Assembly (NCBI GenBank): GCA_049698695.1
Contig: JBAVYH010000206.1
Coordinates: 1-64,000 of the forward strand
DNA from: Bog-375 sp049698695
Lineage (GTDB): Bacteria > Acidobacteriota > Terriglobia > Bryobacterales > Bryobacteraceae
DNA length: 64,000 nt
Reading direction: 5' to 3'
Part shown: positions 58,411-64,000 of the stretch, one piece after another
How the letters are laid out: every line of letters starts with the position of its first letter
Position numbering within the stretch: position 1 is the first letter of the stretch
Translations under genes and position numbers: made by a program
Notes under the pieces: generated by a model
Databases searched by the model: none
What the model saw: the letters and a program-made list of their open reading frames with translations, nothing else
What the model was told of the DNA's origin: nothing

Positions 58411-59805
58411 ATGGGCATGCGAGCGGCCGGGATGCTGGCCGCGCTGGGTTGGGTCTCGGGTTGGTGCGCACCGGCGCCGCAGGCTTGGGTTCCGATGCGC
58501 TGGCCGTGGCTGGACGCGCGGTCGCTGGAACTGCTGGCCGGTACGCCCATCAATTGTCTCCTGCTGGAATCCTATCCCCCGGAACTGGTTACGGCGGCCG
58601 AAAAGCGCGGCTTGGTGACGCTGGCGCGGATAGCGCCGGGCGGCGACACGGCAGTGGTGGCGCGCGCCGCGCTCGCCCGCGGCGTAAGCGGCATCGTGTT
58701 GGAAGGTTCGTTTGCCGAAGGAACCGTAGCCGCCGTACGGGCGGAGGCAGGCGCGCGGCCGGTTATCGAAATCACGGCGCGCAACCGCATGGCGCTCGGC
58801 TCGGCGGCGCCTGTGCTGGGCACCTGGCAGGGCGTTTGGCCGGGCATTCCCGCGGACGAACACGGCGGCAGCAGGATGGCGGGTCCGACCGGGTCGGTTT
58901 GGATCGATACCAACACCGGCTTCATTCGCGCGGTGCGTGCGTGGGGCGATGCCGCGGTGTGGCTCGCTAACACGCCGCCGGCGGGCGAAGTGGTCACCAC
59001 GGAACGCTACCTGCAGGCGATCGCGGACGCGGCCATTTCCGGCGGGCGCTGGGTGGTGGCGCTGGACCGCGGCTTCGCCGGACGGCTGGCTGCCGGAGAG
59101 AAAAGCGCGCGGCAAAACTGGCAGCGCATGGGCGCCCTGCTCGACTATTTCGAGCGCCACCCGGAATGGCGCGCCATGCACGAAGCGGGCAAGCTGGCGC
59201 TGGTGCAGGACCCGGCCAAGGGCGGCCTGCTCTCGGGCGGCATCCTTGACATGATCGCGGTGAAGCACACGCCGGTGACGCCAGTGCCGCCGCAGCGGCT
59301 GACGCCGAAAGCGCTCGCCGACACGACCGTAGCCGTGGACGTGGATGCCGGCGCGCTGACGGCTCCCGAAGAAACGGTGTTGCGCGACTTCGCGCACTCC
59401 GGCGGCACGGTGTTAACCAGCCCTAGCGGGTGGAAAGACGAACGGCCGCCGGGCGACAGCATCACCCTCAGCAAGGGCGAGTTGGAGCGGTTCAACGATA
59501 TCTGGCGCGACGTGAATTCGCTGGTGGGCCGGCAGAACCTGGGCGTCCGCCTGTTCAACGTGTCCACTATGCTGTCGAACGTGCTCGCTTCGGCCGACGG
59601 CAAGACCGAAATTGTTCACCTGGTCAATTACTCCGATTACCCGGTCGAAAACATCACCGTGCAATTCCTCGGCGGCTACCGCCGCGCTACGCTGCTGACT
59701 CCCGATGGCGCGGAGAAGACACTGGAGGTCTACGCGACCGAAGAGGGCTCCGGAGTGGACATCGACAAAGCAGCAGTGTGCGCCACTCTCAAACTGGAGT
59801 TGTGA
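58411..59805 (+). CDS. Hypothetical secreted protein, glycosidase-like
   Basis: A 464-residue protein with a weak signal sequence (MGMRAAGMLAALGWVSGWCA). The order of strands and helices (VSGIVLEGSFAEGTVAAVRAEAGARPVIEITARNRM, GVWPGIPADEHG, WIDTNTGFIRAV) suggests a TIM-barrel hydrolase-like body. A beta-rich tail (EIVHLVNYSDYPVENITVQFLGGYRRATLLTPDG) resembles the C-terminal domains of glycosidases. Catalytic residues cannot be assigned. It ends three bases before the DUF362 gene and is probably co-transcribed with it. Confidence 0.6.
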   Translation: MGMRAAGMLAALGWVSGWCAPAPQAWVPMRWPWLDARSLELLAGTPINCLLLESYPPELVTAAEKRGLVTLARIAPGGDTAVVARAALARGVSGIVLEGSFAEGTVAAVRAEAGARPVIEITARNRMALGSAAPVLGTWQGVWPGIPADEHGGSRMAGPTGSVWIDTNTGFIRAVRAWGDAAVWLANTPPAGEVVTTERYLQAIADAAISGGRWVVALDRGFAGRLAAGEKSARQNWQRMGALLDYFERHPEWRAMHEAGKLALVQDPAKGGLLSGGILDMIAVKHTPVTPVPPQRLTPKALADTTVAVDVDAGALTAPEETVLRDFAHSGGTVLTSPSGWKDERPPGDSITLSKGELERFNDIWRDVNSLVGRQNLGVRLFNVSTMLSNVLASADGKTEIVHLVNYSDYPVENITVQFLGGYRRATLLTPDGAEKTLEVYATEEGSGVDIDKAAVCATLKLEL

Positions 59806-59808
59806 CTC

Positions 59809-60948
59809 ATGATTACCCGCAGAGAATGGATCGCCATGATGTGCGCGTCGCCGGGCGTGGCGCCGCTGCTACGGAACGCGGCTGCCGCCACTGCGCCGGC
59901 ATCGCCGGTGGCGATCGCCCGCTGCGCTTCTTACGGCGAGGACGTGACCGCCAGGATGGCCGCCATGTTCGATCAGTTGGGCGGCCTGGAGCGGCTGGTG
60001 CGCGCGAAGACGGTGACCATCAAGGTCAACATGACGGGCAGCCCTGCGATGCACGTCCGCGGCAAAGCTCCCGCACTGACGCATTACACGCATCCGAAGG
60101 TGCTGGGCGCCACCGCGTACCTGATGGGCCGGGCGGGAGCGCGGCGCATCCGGTTCGTCGAAAGCGCCTGGTCTTCGGCCGGGCCGCTGGAAGAGGCGAT
60201 GCTCGATGCGGGGTGGAACGTGCGCCAACTGCAGGCCGCGGCGCCGGTGGTGGAATTCGAAAACACCAACGCGCTGGGCAAGCACAAGCGGTACGCGCGC
60301 TTCCCGGTGCCGGGCAAGGCGTACATGTACCCGGCTTACGACTTGAACCAGGCGTTTGAAGAGACCGACGTGATGGTGAGCGTGGCGAAGCTGAAGAACC
60401 ACGCGACGTGCGGGGTCACGCTCTCGCTCAAGAACTGTTTCGGCAACCTGCCGGCCTCCATCTACGGCGATGACGCCGGCAAAGACGAGCCCAATGAAAA
60501 CCCCGCCAGCGGGCGCGACCTGGTGGGCCACGAAGGCACTCGGCAGCCGGCTAAATCGGCGCCGCAGGAGCTCCATTTCGGCGCCAATCACGACCCTGGT
60601 TACCGCGTGCCGCGCATCGTGGCGGACCTGGCGATGGCGCGTCCGATCGACCTGGCGGTGATCGACGGCGTGGAGAGTGTGGCCGGCGGCGAGGGGCCGT
60701 GGATCGGCAATCTCAGACTCGTCCAACCGGGAGTCTTAATCGCCGGGCTCAACCCGGTTTCGACCGACGCCGTCGCCACCGCGTTGATGGGCTATCACCC
60801 ACGCTCCACGCGGGGCACCGCGCCTTTCCGCGCATGCGACAACATGCTGCTGCTGGCCGAGGCGCACGGTGCAGGCTCCGCCGATTTGAGCCGGGTGGAC
60901 GTGCGCGGCCTCACGATCGAGCAAGCGCTGTACAGGTACCAAGGCTAG
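59809..60948 (+). CDS. DUF362 domain protein with Tat signal
   Basis: A 379-residue protein with a twin-arginine leader (ITRREWIAMMCASPG). The DUF362 domain has KTVTIKVNMTG, THPKVLGATAYLMGRAGARRI, FEETDVMVSVAKLKNHATCGVTLSLKNCFG, DLAVIDGVESVAGGEGPW and NPVSTDAVATALMGY. No ferredoxin-type iron-sulfur motif is present, unlike some relatives. The biochemical function of the family is unknown. It follows the glycosidase-like gene in the same transcript. Confidence 0.87.
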   Translation: MITRREWIAMMCASPGVAPLLRNAAAATAPASPVAIARCASYGEDVTARMAAMFDQLGGLERLVRAKTVTIKVNMTGSPAMHVRGKAPALTHYTHPKVLGATAYLMGRAGARRIRFVESAWSSAGPLEEAMLDAGWNVRQLQAAAPVVEFENTNALGKHKRYARFPVPGKAYMYPAYDLNQAFEETDVMVSVAKLKNHATCGVTLSLKNCFGNLPASIYGDDAGKDEPNENPASGRDLVGHEGTRQPAKSAPQELHFGANHDPGYRVPRIVADLAMARPIDLAVIDGVESVAGGEGPWIGNLRLVQPGVLIAGLNPVSTDAVATALMGYHPRSTRGTAPFRACDNMLLLAEAHGAGSADLSRVDVRGLTIEQALYRYQG

Positions 60949-61027
60949 GTTGCAATTCGGCTAGACGCGACGCTCACGCCGTAACACCAGCGGGACCGAT
61001 CGGGCAATAATGGATCGGAGGCCCAGG

Positions 61028-61528
61028 ATGGCAAAGGCGAAGAGCATTCATCTATTGAACAAATCGGTTGCCGACGAGTTGCAGGCGGTGCACCAATACA
61101 TGTACTTTCACTTTCATTTGGACGATCAAGGCTTCAAGCCTCTCTCCCAGCTATTCAAGCGGGTCGCGATCCAGGAGATGGGTCACGTAGAACTGCTGGC
61201 GGAGCGCATTCTGTTCTTGAAGGGCGATGTGGAGATGGTGCCCGCCGGCCTGGTGGAGAAGATACTGGAACCGGAAGCGATCCTGCTCAAGGCGATGGCG
61301 ATGGAGCAAGATAGCGCCCGAGCATACAACCAGGCAGCGATCGAATGTGCGGCCGAGGCCGATGCCGCGTCCAAGCAGATTTTCGAGCGGCTCGTCGGCG
61401 ACGAAGAGGGTCACTTCGACCTGTTCGACAAGCAGCATGACAATGTGAAGCGGTTCGGACTGAGCTACCTGGCGCTGCAGTCGTTCGGCGGCGCGACTGT
61501 CGAAAGTGCGCCCGTTGCGGGCGAATAG
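61028..61528 (+). CDS. Bacterioferritin-like ferritin
   Basis: A 166-residue four-helix ferritin-like protein. Diiron-site residues are seen in VADELQAVHQYMYFHFHL (Glu), IQEMGHVELLAERILFL (Glu-x2-His), AMEQDSARAYNQAA (Glu) and VGDEEGHFDLFDKQ (Glu-x2-His). Bacterioferritins store iron in 24-mers with haem at the dimer interface; a Met that could be the haem ligand is in GDVEMVP but its alignment is uncertain. GGAGG six bases before the ATG decides this start over one 18 bases earlier. Confidence 0.85.
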   Translation: MAKAKSIHLLNKSVADELQAVHQYMYFHFHLDDQGFKPLSQLFKRVAIQEMGHVELLAERILFLKGDVEMVPAGLVEKILEPEAILLKAMAMEQDSARAYNQAAIECAAEADAASKQIFERLVGDEEGHFDLFDKQHDNVKRFGLSYLALQSFGGATVESAPVAGE

Positions 61529-61682
61529 GTTTGGTCGCGAGCGGGCGCGTTGCCGGTGCGCGCCCGGACTCCAGGATCCGCCACGCACCACAGGATGACG
61601 GTACGGTCTCGAGCGGTCCGCGCGTGTTTGCAGCGGATCCGATTGGCACACTCGCGAATCAAGAACTATAACTGGCGTTGGC

Positions 61683-62963
61683 TCACAGCCGGAAAGCGGA
61701 CCGGCCCGCGAATCGCGAGTGCCCTTTCAATCGCTCCTCAATCCGGAGGAACTGATTGAATTTGGCTACGCGCTCGCTGCGGCAGCCAGAACCGGTCTTG
61801 ATATGACCGGCGCCGGTGGCGACCGTCAGATCCGCAATGAAGGTATCCTCGGTTTCGCCCGATCGGTGGGAGACAAAGCAGCGATAGGCATTGCGCGCCG
61901 CCAGTTCCATGGTATCCAGCGTTTCCGTCACCGAGCCGATCTGATTCAACTTAATGAGGATTGAATTGGCGATTCCTTTGTCAATTCCCTGCTGCAGGAT
62001 CTTCGGGTTCGTGCAGAAGACATCGTCTCCCACTAGCTCGATTTTGGCCCCGAGGGCAACCGTCAATTTGCGCCAGCCATCCCAGTCGTTCTCCCCCATT
62101 CCGTCCTCAAGGAGTACGATCGGATATTGCTTCACCCATGACTCCCAGATTTTGATGAGTTCATCGGAGGTAATGGCCTTCTTAGTGGACTTGAAGAGAA
62201 CATACTTCCCGTCATCCCACATTTCACTGGCGGCCGGGTCGAGGCAAATCGAGATATCGGTGGACGGCTTGTAACCGGCCTTGGTAATCGCTTCCAGAAT
62301 CAGTTCGACGGCTTCATCGTTGGATTTCAAATCGGGAGCGAAGCCCCCCTCATCGCCCACGGCGGTCGAGTAGCCTTTGCCATGCAGCACCTTCTTGAGC
62401 GTGTGGAAAGTCTCCATGCCCATGCGGATAGCCTCGGCAAACGAAGGCGCGTTGTGTGGCGCAATCATGAATTCCTGGAAATCGACTGTGTTGTCTGCAT
62501 GCTTGCCGCCGTTGAGCACATTCATGCACGGCACGGGCAGCGTGCACGCGTTGGCGCCGCCCAGGTATCGGTACAAGGGCAGCGAATGAGCGCTCGCCGC
62601 TGCGCGCGCGGTTGCCATGGATACGGCGAGAATCGCGTTGGCTCCCAGTTTCCCCTTGTTCGGCGTTCCGTCGGCCTCAATCATCGCCTGGTCGATGGCC
62701 CGCTGGTTGGTGGCATCCTGGCCCACGACGGCAGCGGCCAGTTCCTTTTTAATGTGGCCCGCGGCTTTGGTAACGCCCTTTCCGCCGTACCGTTGCTTAT
62801 CGCCGTCGCGCAATTCGACGGCTTCCTTTTCTCCGGTCGATGCTCCCGAAGGAACGGCCGCGACGCCAACCGCACCACCATCGAGACAAACCTCGGCCTC
62901 CACTGTAGGGTTGCCGCGAGAGTCGAGAATCTCGCGACCTATAACACTTACGATTTTGGTCAT
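61683..62963 (-). CDS. eno: Enolase
   Basis: A 426-residue enolase that converts 2-phosphoglycerate to phosphoenolpyruvate. It has the N-terminal ILDSRGNPTVE and the SGASTG mobile loop, with GDEGGFAPDL holding the catalytic Glu. The magnesium ligands are ICLDPAASEM (Asp), IVLLEDGMGE (Glu) and LVGDDVF (Asp); ILIKLNQIG has the catalytic Lys, and FVSHRSGETEDTFIADL and TGSGCRSERVAKFNQ follow. AAGGAG precedes the ATG. Expression is controlled by a fluoride riboswitch and terminator in the leader, which fits with enolase being a fluoride-inhibited enzyme. Confidence 0.97.
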   Translation of the reverse strand: MTKIVSVIGREILDSRGNPTVEAEVCLDGGAVGVAAVPSGASTGEKEAVELRDGDKQRYGGKGVTKAAGHIKKELAAAVVGQDATNQRAIDQAMIEADGTPNKGKLGANAILAVSMATARAAASAHSLPLYRYLGGANACTLPVPCMNVLNGGKHADNTVDFQEFMIAPHNAPSFAEAIRMGMETFHTLKKVLHGKGYSTAVGDEGGFAPDLKSNDEAVELILEAITKAGYKPSTDISICLDPAASEMWDDGKYVLFKSTKKAITSDELIKIWESWVKQYPIVLLEDGMGENDWDGWRKLTVALGAKIELVGDDVFCTNPKILQQGIDKGIANSILIKLNQIGSVTETLDTMELAARNAYRCFVSHRSGETEDTFIADLTVATGAGHIKTGSGCRSERVAKFNQFLRIEERLKGHSRFAGRSAFRL

Positions 62964-63010
62964 CTATGACTCCTTGTGTCTTGCGAATGAGAAGCAAACT
63001 CTATCGAAAA

Positions 63011-63040
63011 TGAAAAAGCTCCTACCGGCCGGCAGGAGCT
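63011..63040 (-). terminator. Intrinsic terminator of the eno riboswitch
   Basis: On the minus strand AGCTCCT pairs with AGGAGCT around a CCGGCCGG core, followed by TTTTTC. The first arm contains GCTCC, the same bases that form the fluoride aptamer pseudoknot, so aptamer folding and terminator are mutually exclusive. Confidence 0.85.
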
Positions 63041-63087
63041 ATCAGAACCGGTTGCCCGGAACGGTTAAAGGTGACGCTCCATCACCC
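63034..63087 (-). promoter_or_regulatory. Fluoride (crcB-motif) riboswitch aptamer upstream of eno
   Basis: The minus strand reads GGTGATGGAGCGTCACC, then TTTAACC, a second stem (AACCG/CGGTT) and CTGATAGCTCCT. This fits the fluoride aptamer: P1 stem GGTGA/TCACC, conserved GATGG, and the CTGAT segment. The loop GGAGC (63080-63076) pairs with GCTCC (63039-63035) as the pseudoknot. Fluoride binding should sequester GCTCC, block the overlapping terminator and turn eno on. Confidence 0.88.
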
Positions 63088-63105
63088 GTGCGTCTTCGAA
63101 GCTCG

Positions 63106-63134
63106 ACTATAACGCATGGCACCCGCTCGGGCAA
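63106..63134 (-). promoter_or_regulatory. Sigma-70 promoter of the eno leader
   Basis: On the minus strand -35 TTGCCC and -10 TATAGT (five of six consensus bases) are spaced by 17 bases. Transcription would start about 12 bases before the fluoride aptamer. Confidence 0.65.
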
Positions 63135-63171
63135 CACGGTTGATCGTGATTTTCTGCACGAACGCGCGGGT

Positions 63172-63888
63172 TCATTGTGACGAATCCGCCGGCGCGGAGC
63201 GAACACGCCCGTTCCTCAGCACGAACGCCAAATCGTCGAAGGCGGCAGGCGACAGAGCCAGGCGGCGCAGTTTCTCGACCGTCTGCTCCACGTCGTAGGC
63301 GCACGATCCGAGCGTGATCTTGCCATCCTGCCAGATCGCGAAGCAGGCCTCGGCCCGGCCGTGTTTCGGCTGCCCGGCACTTCCGGGATTGACAACCATG
63401 CGGGTTTCCAGAAGGCGGCGGAAGGGGATGTGGGTGTGGCCGACTAGCTCTATGCCGATGCCCGATCCAACCTCATCGGCCAGCCACAGAGTCGATTCTT
63501 CCTGGCGATATTCGAACAGCGGATCGGACGGCACCGCGTGGCACAGGAAAAACCGGGTTCCCTCTACGGACGGCGTGGCTTCCAACGGAAGCTTGCGCAG
63601 GTAATTCCGGTCGTCTTCGTTGAGCACGGAAAGCGTATAGCGCCGGGTTTCTTCCGCCATGGCGCGAAAGCGGGCGGAACATCGCGGGTCTTCGTCGAAG
63701 CCCACCGCGTGATCGTGATTCCCGCGCACAACTACAGCGGCACTCTCGCGCACGAACTCGATGACCTCGGCCGGATTTGGCCCATAATTCACCAGGTCTC
63801 CCAGCACCCAAAGCTGATCGAAGTTGGTCGGCAGGGCGCGGACGGCCTCGAGGTTTGCGTGAAGATCGGAGATGATCAGCACTCGCAC
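63172..63888 (-). CDS. Calcineurin-like metallophosphoesterase (YfcE/MJ0936 type)
   Basis: A 238-residue phosphoesterase. Metal-binding motifs in order are ISDLHANLEAV (DxH), VLGDLVNYGPNP (GD), VVRGNHDHAVG (GNHD), FFLCHAVPSD (H) and ELVGHTHIPF (GHxH), followed by NPGSAGQPKHG. This small single-domain group includes phosphodiesterases with broad substrates. The start is a GTG (VRVLIISDLHANL). It is co-directional with eno but separated by the riboswitch and its promoter. Confidence 0.9.
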   Translation of the reverse strand: MRVLIISDLHANLEAVRALPTNFDQLWVLGDLVNYGPNPAEVIEFVRESAAVVVRGNHDHAVGFDEDPRCSARFRAMAEETRRYTLSVLNEDDRNYLRKLPLEATPSVEGTRFFLCHAVPSDPLFEYRQEESTLWLADEVGSGIGIELVGHTHIPFRRLLETRMVVNPGSAGQPKHGRAEACFAIWQDGKITLGSCAYDVEQTVEKLRRLALSPAAFDDLAFVLRNGRVRSAPADSSQ

Positions 63889-63930
63889 GGACGGCGCTCC
63901 GGACTGCTGCCGGAGGTGACTTGAATATTA

Positions 63931-64000
63931 TTGCAGCCTTCCGTCGTTTGCTGTATTCTCCGATCAGGCGGTGGAGTTCGCCAAACCGCCGCTCTCCAGC
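63931..64000 (+). promoter_or_regulatory. Possible promoter and start of a structured leader, cut by the window edge
   Basis: TTGCAG and TATTCT spaced by 17 bases could be a weak promoter. Just downstream, GGCGGTGGAGTTCGCC followed by AAACCGCC resembles the first half of a fluoride-type aptamer, except that the conserved A of GATGG is G. The rest, including the diagnostic CTGATGGC-type segment, lies beyond the window. Confidence 0.3.

Overview
The window is a high-G+C, gene-dense chromosomal segment. It suggests a member of the Acidobacteria, probably the Bryobacterales/Solibacter lineage. This is inferred from the gene mix (three ECF sigma modules, secreted GH38/GH115/pectinesterase enzymes, a PEP-CTERM protein, a membrane-anchored Ser/Thr kinase, a type II secretion operon with PilM/PilO-like members) and from abundant short palindromic intergenic repeats. 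No rRNA, CRISPR array, transposase or integrase was seen. There is one tRNA, tRNA-Phe(GAA).

Layout. 1-4.2 kb: a TonB-like protein and a LON-domain protein, divergent from a coupled SDR, shikimate kinase, glycerate kinase and TPR operon. 4.2-9.5 kb: an ECF sigma/anti-sigma operon running leftward into three LiaF-like membrane proteins and an MFS carrier that has repeat-derived sequence in its central loop. 9.5-13.2 kb: flippase-like protein, nrdR, rpoD, and a tiny gene that joins a zinc ribbon to a copy of the RpoD region 4.2 recognition helix. 13.2-18.2 kb: a repeat hub, pectinesterase, an ECF sigma/membrane protein/beta-lactamase-fold operon and a Gly-rich secreted protein. 18.4-30.4 kb: GH38 and GH115 glycosidases, MsrB, SDR and an Lhr-type helicase. 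30.5-32.9 kb: an ICMT-like methyltransferase and a kinase. 33.0-36.2 kb: a lower-G+C island of unfamiliar small proteins, including a membrane-anchored HNH protein, abutting the 3' end of tRNA-Phe. 36.4-50.2 kb: ECF sigma, anti-sigma, an unknown secreted protein and a type II secretion operon (E, F, G, H, a chimeric second G, I, J, K, L, M, C-like, unknown, D). 50.3-61.5 kb: ligA, a diacylglycerol-kinase-like gene lacking a normal start codon, an aminotransferase, secreted hypotheticals, two candidate structured RNAs, a POTRA-HEAT protein, a PEP-CTERM protein, a DUF362 protein and a bacterioferritin-like protein. 61.7-64 kb: enolase behind a fluoride riboswitch with an overlapping terminator, then a metallophosphoesterase.

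Most interesting. (1) The zinc-ribbon/sigma-4.2 mini-protein: its 34 copied codons differ from rpoD by 12 synonymous and one non-synonymous change, so it looks like a selected gene and not debris. (2) A chimeric pseudopilin with Lys replacing the near-invariant Glu+5, flanked by a 66-bp direct repeat. (3) The fluoride riboswitch controlling enolase. (4) The tRNA-Phe-flanking island. (5) Two tandem candidate structured RNAs upstream of the POTRA-HEAT gene. Functions are assigned by reading motifs only; no database search was possible.
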